Of a stretch of DNA of 64,000 bases, positions 17,221 through 26,963 are shown piece after piece. The DNA is from JABDKH01 sp963768565 (lineage in GTDB: Bacteria; Bacteroidota; Rhodothermia; Rhodothermales; JABDKH01), in the NCBI GenBank assembly GCA_963768565.1, contig CAVYIO010000029.1:1-64000 (forward strand). The letters run 5' to 3'. Numbering within the stretch: the stretch's first letter is position 1; each line of letters opens with the position of its first letter. The notes below the pieces were generated by a model, which saw only the letters and a list, made by a program, of their open reading frames with translations, had not been told where the DNA came from and did not search any database. Made by a program: the position numbers and the translations under genes.

Positions 17221-18198
17221 ATGACGACTCTTGTGACAGGAGCCACCGGACTGGTTGGATCGGCGGTAGTCTCCGCACTTATCGACAGGGGAGAATCCGT
17301 CCGTATCCTGCGTCGCGAGAAATCGGCGATGGATCTTCTGGGCGAACTCGCCGACAAGGTGGATCACAGGATCGGCGATGTAACCGATCGCGTGTCCGTT
17401 GACGAGGCGATGCAGGGCGTTGATGTGCTCTATCACGTTGCGGCCCGCCTCAGTTTTGGAGAAAAGAAGGAGACGCGCGACATGATGCGAGTCAATGTCG
17501 ACGGAACGCGCCACGTCGTTGATGCCGCACTGCATGCCGGCGTAAAACGGATGGTCCATACGTCCAGCATTGCTGCACTTGGGCGAGCGGATTGGTCGGA
17601 GGGTGTGATGGACGAGAGTTCCGAATGGCAGGACTCTCCGGCCAACACCGTGTACGGAATAAGCAAGCACAGAGCCGAACTGGAAGTATTCAGGGGAATG
17701 GCGGAAGGACTCGATGCGGTGATGGTCAATCCGTCCATGATATTCGGAGTTGGTCGACCCGGAGAAAACACGCGCCAGTTGGTGGACCAGGTTCGGAGAC
17801 GTCAGCTTCCGGCTGCGCCGACGGGCGGCAACGCTGTCGTCGATGTACTCGACGTGGCGGCCGGCCATCTTCGAGCCATGGACAAGGGCCGTACCGGAGA
17901 ACGCTATATCCTCTCAGGTCAAAATCTCAGCTGGCGAAAGATCATCGACATGATTGCGGAAGGGTTCGGGGTTCGGCCCCCTCGGCTGCAACTCTCACTG
18001 CCGCTGGGCATGGCGTTGGCTACCGTGATGGAAGCTTCCGGCCGACTATTCCGATTCAGGACGCTGATTAACAGGGAGGCGGTATCTCAGGCGTCGCGAA
18101 CCTACGAATACAGCAACCAGAAGGCGGTGGATGAGCTCGCCTGTGCATTCAGACCCTTTCAGGAAACGATCGAGCGCATCGTCCGTGCCGTCGGCTAA
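17221..18198 (+). CDS. NAD(P)-dependent epimerase/dehydratase (extended SDR)
   Basis: Rossmann signature VTGATGLVGSAVVSALI at the N-terminus, HVAARLSF, TSSIAALG and the catalytic YGISKHRAE (YxxxK). The 325 residues and the motif NPSMIFGVGRPG place it near dihydroflavonol-4-reductase-like and hopanoid-associated epimerases. Substrate cannot be told from sequence: sterol, sugar nucleotide or hydroxy-ketone are all possible. It is probably co-transcribed with the biotin carrier gene. Confidence 0.88.
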   Translation: MTTLVTGATGLVGSAVVSALIDRGESVRILRREKSAMDLLGELADKVDHRIGDVTDRVSVDEAMQGVDVLYHVAARLSFGEKKETRDMMRVNVDGTRHVVDAALHAGVKRMVHTSSIAALGRADWSEGVMDESSEWQDSPANTVYGISKHRAELEVFRGMAEGLDAVMVNPSMIFGVGRPGENTRQLVDQVRRRQLPAAPTGGNAVVDVLDVAAGHLRAMDKGRTGERYILSGQNLSWRKIIDMIAEGFGVRPPRLQLSLPLGMALATVMEASGRLFRFRTLINREAVSQASRTYEYSNQKAVDELACAFRPFQETIERIVRAVG

Positions 18199-18201
18199 GC
18201 C

Positions 18202-20424
18202 CTAGTAGCGGAATTGTGCGGCAACAAGCCACGAGCGCCCCGGAGCCGCGAGCCTGACACCCTGATCCTCAATGTACACGTGGCCGTGGGGGGCATAGGA
18301 GGCGTCAAACAAATTGAAGATCCCCGTTCTAAGTCCGAAGCTTTTCGATAGCGGCAAACCAAGCCAGACGTGAAAAGCGACGTATGCGTTGCTGGTCGGC
18401 TCATTCAGCGACGTGGCGACACGATTCTGTCGGGCGGCGAATTCGCTCGACAACTCAAGGAGTATTCGCCCGCGCGCCGCGGACGCTTCCAGGTTGAGAC
18501 GGCCGTTCAGCGGGAAGATCAGAGGAAGGGGCTCCTTGAGCGTTCGATTCTGACCCCACGCCAGTGCGAATGTGCCCGAGGCCGTTACGAACGGAAGCAC
18601 TTCTCGCACGACGGCCACCTCCACGCCCCCGATTCTCGCATCCGTGTTGGCGAGCACGAACCCGCCGACGGCCGAGTCGATTCGAGCGGTGATATAGCCC
18701 CGCGAATCGAACACGAACGAGCGGAACGTAACCGACTGGCGGTCAGTCTCGCGCACGAGGCGCATACCGAGGAAAGTCAGCCGCTCTCCGCTCAGGTCCA
18801 GACGTCCGGAGACGGCGGCAAACGGCAGGCCCTCGACACCGGGCAGTGCAACAGGTGACAGCGCTATCGCTGACGGCTCGATCGATTGCACCGAAATCGT
18901 GGCGGAAAGCCGCCACCGACGATTGGCCTGTACGGTCAGATTGGCGGCAACGGCCGGACGTATTCGACGCACGGAACTTTCGAGCGGGTCCGCCCGCATC
19001 TCCCCTGTTCGGGTGCGAAAGATCGTCGCCCGCCCTGCAAGGCTGAGGTCAACCTTTCCGCGGTGGATGCGACCTGCAACGAACGGCGACAGTTGAAGTC
19101 GTTCGGACTCCAATCGCAATTCCGAAACGACTCCGCCCGCACTCGAGTCTGCCGGCGAGCCGACCCAATCATACGAGGTGGCACTCATCGCGACGCCGGC
19201 CTGAAGCTGGTCGAACCCGGCAGCCTGAATGTCCGCTGTAGCCAGTGCCTGAAAGTGGCGCGTATCGGCGTCCATCGAGATCCAGTCAGACGCAACCCGG
19301 CCGGTGCTCCTGTCGGACAACTCTGCTCCCGATTGCGACCAGCCCACGGATACGTGCGCGCGGCGAATCCGCTGGCCCTCGGGAATCGACGTCCATCCCA
19401 ATGAACCACCCGTGTAGTCGGCCGAGCTCAGGTCGAGGTGTCCGCCCGGGAGCTCGGCGTAGCCCACGCGAACCAACCGGGCCGATGCCGATAGTTCGGA
19501 GCGCCCCGACAGAGCAACGGTACTGCCTACAAAAGCACCCCCATGCCGGAACGCACTGTCGTAGGATGCACCTGAGCCGGACGAAAAATCCTGGCCCGAC
19601 GCAAGGTTTCCAGAAGCCAGTGTTTGCACGCGGGATCCCCGGCTCGCAACCTGGATGCCCGACCGGAGAGCGTTGATATTTGTCTGATATCCCAGGTCAA
19701 TTACCGCACTGCCGCCCAGTGCCCACTCCTTTGCCGGCGTACGACGGTCCCTCGAAAACCCGACCGACGTCGCGGGAAACGTCGATACCGGATCAAGCAT
19801 GACCGAGCCTCTCAACTGCGACGGCGCAGCCGACACCAGATCGATTCGCCCGACACCGGGAACGGTCAGTATTCCTGAGGGGAGTCGCATCGTGTGATCT
19901 TCCGTCCTTCCATCCGACAGGCCCCGAACGACAGGATGCGAATACGCCGAGCTGTAGCGTCGTACACCGACTCCGGCGACACGCTGCAGACCCGTGCCCT
20001 CCTGTGCGAGGTATGGATCTCCTCGAGATGGAACCGCAACCATGGCCTCAAACAACTCAGCTGCCACGCTCGACGGCTCCACAGACAATGGCGATCGAGC
20101 CGCTCTCAATGAGATGACGAGAGGAGCTGCGAGATCAGCCGGAATGTCCAGCGGCTGTTCGACAAGAGCCAGCCCCGACATGACGACACGAAGCTGATAT
20201 CGGCCGGCAGGAACGAAACCCAGAGAAAAGACACCGGCCTCATCGGTGACCGTTCCATACAGCGTCCCGACAAGTATCACGTTCGCCCCGCTCACCGGGT
20301 CCCCACCCGCGGTTCGCACAATCTGTCCGACAACTTCCTGCCGGACGGGCTGCGCGAGCACGGTGTCTCCGAATCCGAGAAAACTCAGAGCCGCTAAGAC
20401 GAAATAGAGTGGGCGTCGGGACAC
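18202..20424 (-). CDS. TonB-dependent outer-membrane receptor, probable metal (zinc) importer
   Basis: A signal peptide ending near VLAQ is followed by a CarboxypepD regulatory-like β-sandwich (GQIVRTAGGDPVSGANVILVG, DEAGVFSLGFVPAGRYQLRV). A short plug-like section comes next (VAGVGVRRYSSAYSHPVVRGL, DGRTEDH), then a β-barrel ending in an aromatic residue (AAQFRY), the usual outer-membrane signal. The 740-residue length is ordinary. It is divergent from znuABC, with 260 bp between them, so I infer a zinc or other divalent metal substrate. No His-rich loop is visible, unlike some ZnuD proteins, so the metal remains uncertain. Confidence 0.85.
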   Translation of the reverse strand: MSRRPLYFVLAALSFLGFGDTVLAQPVRQEVVGQIVRTAGGDPVSGANVILVGTLYGTVTDEAGVFSLGFVPAGRYQLRVVMSGLALVEQPLDIPADLAAPLVISLRAARSPLSVEPSSVAAELFEAMVAVPSRGDPYLAQEGTGLQRVAGVGVRRYSSAYSHPVVRGLSDGRTEDHTMRLPSGILTVPGVGRIDLVSAAPSQLRGSVMLDPVSTFPATSVGFSRDRRTPAKEWALGGSAVIDLGYQTNINALRSGIQVASRGSRVQTLASGNLASGQDFSSGSGASYDSAFRHGGAFVGSTVALSGRSELSASARLVRVGYAELPGGHLDLSSADYTGGSLGWTSIPEGQRIRRAHVSVGWSQSGAELSDRSTGRVASDWISMDADTRHFQALATADIQAAGFDQLQAGVAMSATSYDWVGSPADSSAGGVVSELRLESERLQLSPFVAGRIHRGKVDLSLAGRATIFRTRTGEMRADPLESSVRRIRPAVAANLTVQANRRWRLSATISVQSIEPSAIALSPVALPGVEGLPFAAVSGRLDLSGERLTFLGMRLVRETDRQSVTFRSFVFDSRGYITARIDSAVGGFVLANTDARIGGVEVAVVREVLPFVTASGTFALAWGQNRTLKEPLPLIFPLNGRLNLEASAARGRILLELSSEFAARQNRVATSLNEPTSNAYVAFHVWLGLPLSKSFGLRTGIFNLFDASYAPHGHVYIEDQGVRLAAPGRSWLVAAQFRY

Positions 20425-20453
20425 AATGAATCTTGAGGCCAGGCCTGTGGGTA

Positions 20454-20471
20454 CAGCGAATATAAGCGCTG
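20454..20471. promoter_or_regulatory. Inverted repeat in the receptor/znuA divergent region
   Basis: CAGCG at 20454-20458 and CGCTG at 20467-20471 flank an AT-rich 8-bp centre. It lies about 30 bp upstream of the TonB receptor start inside the 260-bp divergent region. A zinc-responsive repressor would be expected to act here, but the arms do not match a Zur consensus that I know. Nothing else definite is seen in 20425-20684. Confidence 0.25.
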
Positions 20472-20684
20472 TCGGACGGCGCCCTTATCAAATTTGTTCT
20501 CTGCCAGGACGGAGCTACACGCGACAATTCTCCCGAAACTCTTCCGGGCAAACTGTGAGAAAAGGAGACACTCGGCTAGCTTCGACTCGTCACGATGGTC
20601 CTCGAACTCTGATCAAAGCGCTGATATCCGCCCGGATCTGTAGAAGAGAAATTATGTCACAGCGACCGAATTGGAAGTAGCAGA

Positions 20685-21569
20685 GTGTATCGACCACGCA
20701 CAACATATCGTATCACTGGCGCAGCGCTGGTCTTCGTGTTCATCCTTCTCAGCGGCATCGGGTGTCAGCGTGCAGAATCTCCGGTGCGATCTGATATCCT
20801 CTTTGCGACAACGCCGGTCTTCTCGTTCATCGTGCAGGAGATAGCCGGCGACGCATTCGACGTCCGGTCCCTGCTACCGGCCGGCCAGTCACCGCACACG
20901 TTCGAGCCGCGGCCGTCCGTGGTGAGAGCCGCATCCAATGCCCGCATTCTGATTTACGGCGCTCCGAATCTCGATGAATGGATTACCCGGTTCGAGGACC
21001 TGCCCCAGGTTTCTCTGATTGGCCTTCTGCCCGACTCTCTCTGGCTGCCCCGCGGCTCCGCGACTCCGAATCCGCACTTCTGGATGGATCCACTCGCGGT
21101 TCAGGCAATAGCCCGTCCGTTGTCCGAAACACTCTGCGCACTCGAACCCGATCATTGCGAGGCGTTCCGCGACAATGCCTCGGCGTTCCACGCCGATCTC
21201 GACAGCCTGAACGCAACGCTGGCAAGAGATCTGTCCGCTCTCCGCGGAGCCAGCTTCGTCGTCTCACACCCGTTCCTGGAGTACTTCGCGACGAGATATG
21301 CGCTGGAGACGACCAGTATCGTGACGGGATCAGGCGGCCTTGAGCCTACTCCTCGCGCGTTGTCACGAATTCTTGAGTCGGTATCTTCTACTGGAGCCCT
21401 TGCTGTCCTGACGGAGACAAGTGAGCCGTCACGCGCTGCCCGAACCGTAGCAGAGTCGGCGGGAATCGGATTGATCGGACTGGATGTCGTGGGCGGAACG
21501 GACGGACGCATGACGTACGATGATCTACTTAGATACAACGCCGCCAGACTGCTGGAGGTGATCCGATGA
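20685..21569 (+). CDS. znuA: Metal ABC transporter substrate-binding lipoprotein (ZnuA-like)
   Basis: The product starts at GTG 20685 with a hydrophobic helix ending in LSGIGC, a lipobox. Metal-binding residues of the cluster A-I family are placed as expected: His in GQSPHTFEP, His in NPHFWMDP, His in SHPFLEYF and an acidic residue in the DGRMTYDDLL region. There is no His-rich loop. It should capture Zn (or Mn) in the periplasm and deliver it to the permease. Its stop overlaps the ATP-binding subunit start (ATGA). Confidence 0.9.
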   Translation: MYRPRTTYRITGAALVFVFILLSGIGCQRAESPVRSDILFATTPVFSFIVQEIAGDAFDVRSLLPAGQSPHTFEPRPSVVRAASNARILIYGAPNLDEWITRFEDLPQVSLIGLLPDSLWLPRGSATPNPHFWMDPLAVQAIARPLSETLCALEPDHCEAFRDNASAFHADLDSLNATLARDLSALRGASFVVSHPFLEYFATRYALETTSIVTGSGGLEPTPRALSRILESVSSTGALAVLTETSEPSRAARTVAESAGIGLIGLDVVGGTDGRMTYDDLLRYNAARLLEVIR

Positions 21570-22309
21570 GCGACTTCGTAGTGGAAGCACGGAGCGTCGA
21601 CGTCAAGATCGGCGAGCACTTCGCCCTTCGAAACGTATCGATGGCCGTGTCGGCTGGAGATTTCGTCGCGGTGCTTGGACCGAACGGCTCGGGCAAGTCG
21701 ACTTTTGTCAAGTCGTTGCTCGGAATTCGCCCCGTGTCCGGGGGCGTGCTCAACGTGTTTGGCCAAAAGCCTGGTCAGGTTGACCCGCAGCTGATGGGCT
21801 ATGTGCCGCAGATCAAGACCTTCGATCGAACGTTTCCTGCGCTGTCGATAGATCTCGTCATCAACGGACTGCGCGGTCGCTGGCCAGCGAGATTGAAAAC
21901 GGAAGACAGTAACCGCGCAATCGAGGCTCTCCGAATGGTGGGTGCCGATCACCTTGCGAGCAAGCGGATTGGATCACTCTCGGGGGGTGAGCTTCAGCGC
22001 GTGTACCTTGCACGCGGCCTGGTGCGCGAGCCGCGGCTCCTCCTGTTGGACGAGCCCGCGACGGGTGTCGATGTACGAGGCGAAGCCGATCTCTATGAGG
22101 TCCTCGATGGGTACCGCTCCACCCAGGGGCTCACGATCATCATGGTCACACACGATTGGGAAGCTGCGTTCCATCATGCGACGAACATCCTGCTCCTGAA
22201 GAGCGAGCAGATCGCATATGGCCCGCCGGACGTGGCCTTGTCAGAAGACAAATTGCGGGAAGCGTTCGGTCACGTTGGGCACGCACACTCGATCTACGGG
22301 AGCGATTGA
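21566..22309 (+). CDS. znuC: Metal ABC transporter ATP-binding protein (ZnuC-like)
   Basis: Complete ABC ATPase of 247 residues: Walker A GPNGSGKST, Q-loop VPQIKTFD, signature LSGGELQR, Walker B LLLLDEPATGVD and switch His in VTHDWE. It overlaps znuA by 4 bp and is followed 1 bp later by the permease gene, so the three are one unit. It is the only transport ATPase in this part of the window and might also serve the permease encoded at 26964-27791. Confidence 0.95.
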   Translation: MSDFVVEARSVDVKIGEHFALRNVSMAVSAGDFVAVLGPNGSGKSTFVKSLLGIRPVSGGVLNVFGQKPGQVDPQLMGYVPQIKTFDRTFPALSIDLVINGLRGRWPARLKTEDSNRAIEALRMVGADHLASKRIGSLSGGELQRVYLARGLVREPRLLLLDEPATGVDVRGEADLYEVLDGYRSTQGLTIIMVTHDWEAAFHHATNILLLKSEQIAYGPPDVALSEDKLREAFGHVGHAHSIYGSD

Positions 22310-22310
22310 C

Positions 22311-23120
22311 ATGTCAGAGATGCTGTCACTTCCGTTCATGCAGCGTGCCCTGATCGCCGGCGTGCTGGTAGCTGCTCTCAGCAGTTACCTCGGTGTCTTC
22401 GTCGTGCAGAGGAGACTGAGTTTCCTTGGAAGCGGCCTCGCCCACGCAGCATTCGGCGGCGTTGCCCTCGGGCTCCTCCTGCAAACAGATCCGTTGTGGG
22501 TGGCGATCCCGTTCACGATAGCTGTGGCAATCGCGATTAACTGGGTACGCGATCGAACGATACTTTCGGGCGATACCGCTGTCGGGATCTTCTTCGCGGT
22601 CGCGATGGCTCTGGGCATCATCTTTATCACCCTTCGCGACGACTACACGGTCGATGCCTTCTCCTACCTGTTCGGCTCGATACTCATGGTGTCCCGAACA
22701 GATCTATGGCTTTCCGGCGGACTTGTCGCGACCTGCGTAGTTCTGTACCCGCTTTGGGCGCGATGGGCGTACGCCACATTTGATTCCGAGCTGGCGATGT
22801 CGGACCGGCTGAACGTGGTCAGAGACGACTACGTTCTGTCAGTTCTCCTCGCGGTAACGGTGGTAGTTGCCGTCAAGGTGGTCGGCGTACTCCTGGTCGC
22901 CGCGTTCCTGGTGCTTCCTGCTGCGTCCGCCCGGCTGCTCACTCGGCGATTCGTGAACACCACAATCGTTGCCGTCGCCATCGGCATCCTGACCGCGGTC
23001 GCCGGCCTGGTGACGTCCTTCTATGCTGACGTACCCAGTGGCGCGACGATAATCCTGACCCAGGCCGCGGTCTTTGTAGTCGGCATGGGCATCGCGCGAG
23101 GCGTCGCGGGAACAGCGTAG
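22311..23120 (+). CDS. znuB: Metal ABC transporter permease (ZnuB-like)
   Basis: ABC-3 family membrane protein with about eight hydrophobic helices, including LIAGVLVAALSSYLGVFVV at the start, SFLGSGLAHAAFGGVALG (a typical family stretch) and VLLVAAFLVLPAASARLL near the end. The start ATG 22311 follows the znuC stop directly; a longer frame begins inside znuC. It would form the zinc channel in the inner membrane. It is convergent with the e(P4) gene. Confidence 0.93.
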   Translation: MSEMLSLPFMQRALIAGVLVAALSSYLGVFVVQRRLSFLGSGLAHAAFGGVALGLLLQTDPLWVAIPFTIAVAIAINWVRDRTILSGDTAVGIFFAVAMALGIIFITLRDDYTVDAFSYLFGSILMVSRTDLWLSGGLVATCVVLYPLWARWAYATFDSELAMSDRLNVVRDDYVLSVLLAVTVVVAVKVVGVLLVAAFLVLPAASARLLTRRFVNTTIVAVAIGILTAVAGLVTSFYADVPSGATIILTQAAVFVVGMGIARGVAGTA

Positions 23121-23127
23121 GCCACGT

Positions 23128-24054
23128 CTACTGTGTACGGAGAGCCTCCGATTTTGCCCGGATCTGTTCGCTGCGGCTGCGGGCTGCGCCTTCCTGATTG
23201 ACCGTCCGCTCCCACGATCCATATACCGGATTAGGAAGGACAATCCATTTGCTTCCCCAGTATTCAGAGTTCTGGCTGACCAGAGTCGACCGGCCCTCGC
23301 TCGACACTCCGTCCGCGACAACGAAGTCGTTGAGGTCATCCCCAATCAGCAGGAGCACGCGGTGGTCCTTTCCGACAAAGTCTCGACGACTCGACTTGTC
23401 TCCCGTCCACGCCGCCAGCTCACCGCGCGTAAGCACCACGTCGACATCGTCAGCAACGGGAAATCCGACGGCGATCAGATTGTTGCGTGTTGCCTCTTCA
23501 AGATCTGACGAGCGGTTCGTGACATAAAAGACCCGAACTCCTGCATCCGACGCCGCCCGGATGAAGTCGAGCGCACCAGGAATCGGCAGAGCGCGTTCTT
23601 CCCGCACCCACTCGTTCCACGCATCACGGGCATAGGTTGTATTTGCACGAACGAGCCTCGCCTGAAATGGCGAGTTATCGAGAACGGTTTCATCGACGTC
23701 CAGAATGACAGCGGGCGGAAACGACCCTGCACCGTGCTGGCCAGGCAGTGCCGACCAGGATGAGTCCTTCAATGCTTCGCCCAGCTGCATCGTGGCGACG
23801 CGATACGCTTGCAGGGCGGAACCTGCATACTCAGCCGACAACTGCATCCAGACTGCGGCGTTCAGGGTCTCGTGAGCGCCTGACGATTCCTCGTCGACGA
23901 CCGTCGCCCTTCGAGCCGGAGCGCACGAGACGAGGAACACCAGCAGCGCCACACTCAACGTAGAGCTCAGACTACGCTGAAAGCGAATCAACCGCTGGCT
24001 CCTTGACCCCTTTGATCCGGGGGTGCCAATCGCATTGAGAGTCTGACTTTTCAT
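23128..24054 (-). CDS. Lipoprotein e(P4)-family acid phosphatase / 5'-nucleotidase
   Basis: The N-terminal helix (about residues 30-45) ends in LVSC, a lipobox, so it is a lipoprotein. The HAD class IIIB signature is ILDVDETVLDNSPF, with the nucleophile and acid Asp. Further HAD motifs are FYVTNRSSD, a Lys in the WTGDKSSRR region and LIGDDLNDF. Members dephosphorylate nucleotides such as NMN or AMP outside the inner membrane so that the nucleoside can be taken up. It lies 58 bp downstream of the DUF6702 gene on the same strand. Family-typical size (308 residues). Confidence 0.9.
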   Translation of the reverse strand: MKSQTLNAIGTPGSKGSRSQRLIRFQRSLSSTLSVALLVFLVSCAPARRATVVDEESSGAHETLNAAVWMQLSAEYAGSALQAYRVATMQLGEALKDSSWSALPGQHGAGSFPPAVILDVDETVLDNSPFQARLVRANTTYARDAWNEWVREERALPIPGALDFIRAASDAGVRVFYVTNRSSDLEEATRNNLIAVGFPVADDVDVVLTRGELAAWTGDKSSRRDFVGKDHRVLLLIGDDLNDFVVADGVSSEGRSTLVSQNSEYWGSKWIVLPNPVYGSWERTVNQEGAARSRSEQIRAKSEALRTQ

Positions 24055-24112
24055 TTGCTACGAAGGAAAGGCCGCTTCATGGTGGTCGGAGTCGGACACG
24101 AAATAGAAGGTC

Positions 24113-24577
24113 TCACGCTTCGCGGATGGAAAATGCTGAAGCTCTGAGGATATTGCGCTGATCGTCAAAGAGCTCAAAAAGCAGTCGATTGGTTACGGAC
24201 AGTTTATTTATCGCCTCGCCGGCATCGTATGTCACAAGGTACCACCACATTTCCTCGTGGCCGACGGTTTCCTCGCCGCTACCTGCCAGTGATGCTGTTG
24301 CCAGCGTGTCGTTGAGCGTGACCTTGAACGTCCGATTCAGGTAGACAACAAAAAGCGAATCCTGCGCGAGCTCAGGCGACAGCGAATAGCCGGCAAGCTT
24401 GTGGTGCTTCGCTATGGCATCTTCAAGATCGTGTTTGAAGAACCGAATCTCACACGCCGCCACGCCACCCTCCACCGCCATTCGTGCGTACGTGGCATGG
24501 AACTTATGCGGCGTGACACTGGCTGACGATACCAACAGCAGTGCGGTCAGCAGAGCGACGGACCGTACGCGTTTCAT
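24113..24577 (-). CDS. DUF6702-like secreted protein
   Basis: A signal peptide (MKRVRSVALLTALLLVSSA) is followed by HKFHATYARMAVEGGVAACEIRFF, a pattern I associate with the Bacteroidota family DUF6702, whose genes usually accompany M1 peptidase genes. The 154-residue protein looks β-rich. ATG 24577 shares one base with the stop of the M1 peptidase gene (TGATG), so translation is coupled. The function is not known; the linkage suggests a partner of the peptidase. Confidence 0.75.
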   Translation of the reverse strand: MKRVRSVALLTALLLVSSASVTPHKFHATYARMAVEGGVAACEIRFFKHDLEDAIAKHHKLAGYSLSPELAQDSLFVVYLNRTFKVTLNDTLATASLAGSGEETVGHEEMWWYLVTYDAGEAINKLSVTNRLLFELFDDQRNILRASAFSIREA

Positions 24578-26740
24578 CACGAACCCGTTGTGCTTGTCTG
24601 CTCGCCTTCTCGAATCGCTGGCGCGGACCACACGTTGTTCTCACGATCGATATCTGCGAATGCATGCTTCGGATCAAGCTCGACACGCACGACGTTTCGA
24701 TCACTGAAAAAGCCCTTCGTGAACGTCTTCTCGTTTGCGCGCCACGCATCTGCCGGCAATTCAAAGAGCTCCTCCGAGTCGTCGTCGTATGTCACCTGGA
24801 TATGGAGAGGCATGACGAGCCCTCCTTTGTTTTCAACCTGAAGGCGATAGTACGATTTGCCGTAATCGACGCTCCCCACAAGTGAATCCGCGGGCTGTGC
24901 GGTGACCGACATAATCGCCTGATCGTTGGCATGAGTCGTGTAGAACCAGCCCCGCCAGAACCATGCGAGGTACTCCCCGGTACCCTCCTCCATGCTGCGG
25001 AAGAAGTCCGCAGGCTGCGGATGCTTGAACAGCCCATCTCTCCGAGATACTCGCGAAACGCTTCGTCAAAGATCTCCGGTCCCAGCGACCTGCTCCCGGA
25101 GCATGACGAGTCCCGTCGCGGGTTTGGCATACCCGTTGTTACCGAAGTCCTTATGGATGAGGTCGGACTGCGGTCATGATCGGCACCTGGTCCGGATCAC
25201 GCATGTAGTCCACGATGTTCTCGCGCCGGCCCGCGGCGACTCGGATAGCTGCAGTCGTCCGTCTGCGTCCAGGCACTCCCGCAGTAGAAGTCGTGCGTAG
25301 TCCTGCTCGCCGTAGTACTGCAGGAACGTGTTGAGGCCCTCGTCCATCCAGGTCCACTTGCGTTCGTCCGACGCCACGATCATGGGGAACCAGTTGTGAC
25401 CGACCTCGTGGATCGTCACCGAAATCAGCGCACGCTCCAGTCCATCCGTGTACGAACCGTCGGGCGAGGGCCGGGCTCCGCAAAACGCGATCATCGGGTA
25501 CTCCATCCCGAATACCGGCCCGTGGACGTTAGTGGCTTTGGGATAGGGGTACTTCGAAGTGACATCCGGCCGTAGGTTTTCATGGTCTGAAGGACAGCTC
25601 GCGTCGACACCTTGTCCCAGAGGGGCATCGCGTCACGTGGATACAGCGAGTGGATCGCTGATCGGCTCCTCGACCCGCGCTATACCTGAATCCCGCTGCG
25701 TCCCAGACATACGTCTTTGACGACACCCATGCAAAGTCCCGAACATTCTCCGCTTTGAAGTGCCATGTCAACATGCCAGCGCTTGCCGGTCGAGATTTCG
25801 ACGTCATCACTTCCTCGGGCCGGACGATGAAGACCGGCTCATCGGACTCGTATGCGTTCTTCAATCTTCGTCGCTGCTCACTCGTCAGCACGTCTTCCGG
25901 ATTCTGAAGCACGCCCGTCGCATCCACGATATGATCAAACGGCACCGTAATACTCACGTCGTAGTTGCCGAAGTTCAGATAGAACTCACCTCGGCCCAGG
26001 AATTGGTCGGTCTGCCACCCATTGACGTCGTCGTAGACACTGGCACGCGGGAACCACTGCGCAACCTCATACAGCCATCCATCATTCACCCGCTCTCTCG
26101 CTCCGCGCGCCATCTCCGTCGGCACGGGAAAGGACCAGTCGATCTCAATCGCGGTGGTGCCACCTGACGCGACCGGTGACTTCAGTTTCACCTTCATGAT
26201 TGTGCCGCGAATGTGATAGTCGGCGTCCACCATGCGCCCGCCGGCGCCCTCGACCTGAACTCTGGAGATCGTGTAGCCGCCATCAAACGGATTGTACTTG
26301 TACGATAGAAATCTGCGAGCCATCGGACTCATCGACTCGGGCAGTGCGTCTGCGATCTTGAAGGTTCGGCTGTGCTCAATTGAGCGCAGATTCTGGTCGA
26401 GCTGAATCCACAGATATGGCAGGTTGTCCGGCGAATTGTTGTGATACGTCATGCGCTCGGAACCGGCCACGACGTGATCGACGGTGTCGAGCGAGGTCTC
26501 GATTACATAGTCGACTCGCTGCTGCCAGTACCGGGGTCCTGGTGCACCTGCCGCGTTCCGATACTCGTTCGGGTCCGGCCACTCGTCGATCTGTCGAAAC
26601 GAAGATCTATTGGTACGGTTGTCATCATCCGGATTGAGCCAGTGCTGACTTGACGCGGGCTGAGACAGAACCACGGCTACAAATACCGTGGCCAGGCCTG
26701 TCACGAAGTAATGTGGTCGAGACTGGAGAATTCGCATCAA
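24577..26740 (-). CDS. M1-family zinc metallopeptidase, broken by about six indels
   Basis: The first 350 residues (26740 to about 25690) read cleanly: signal peptide, then the β-domain common to M1 enzymes with QWFPRASVYDDVNGWQ. The catalytic part is then split over several frames. HEVGHNWFPMIV carries the HExxH zinc motif, with ERKWTWMDEGLN supplying the third ligand Glu. Further pieces are DYMRDPDQVP, DLIHKDFGNNGYAKPATGLVMLREQV, EIFDEAFREYL, HPQPADFFRSMEEGTGEYLAWFWRGWFY and a final β-domain ending at 24577. Breaks lie near 25690, 25245, 25165, 25105, 25045 and 25035. All motifs survive, so errors are more likely than decay. It is 3 bp after the small CxxC protein gene in the metal operon. 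Confidence 0.85.
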
Positions 26741-26743
26741 GAA

Positions 26744-26948
26744 TCAGAGTGTGAATGGAGGGAGCTCAACTGCGAAAAGGCCGATCGCTGCGCTTGCGAC
26801 CGAGGACAATATTACGAAGATCCAGAATTTACGTTGCACCTGCGGAAGTATGTCGCTGCTCGAACAGACATCGCAAAGGCCGATTCTTCCAGAGGCGCTG
26901 TATCCACCAAAAAACGCCAAACGCCCGCCCGATGGTGAGCCCTCGCAT
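26744..26948 (-). CDS. Small membrane protein with CxxC, one homopolymer indel
   Basis: The minus strand between the permease stop and the M1 start reads MRGLTIGRAFGVF, then, if the T6 run near 26912 is shortened by one base, GGYSASGRIGLCDVCSSSD, and finally a hydrophobic helix KFWIFVILSSVASAAIGLF before the stop at 26744. The corrected protein has 67 residues, with a cytosolic CxxC and one C-terminal membrane helix. Spacing is ideal for an operon: 15 bp after the permease, 3 bp before the M1 gene. I do not recognise the family. The CxxC might bind metal or act in redox. Confidence 0.5.
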
Positions 26949-26963
26949 ACTCCGGCCGGTCCG

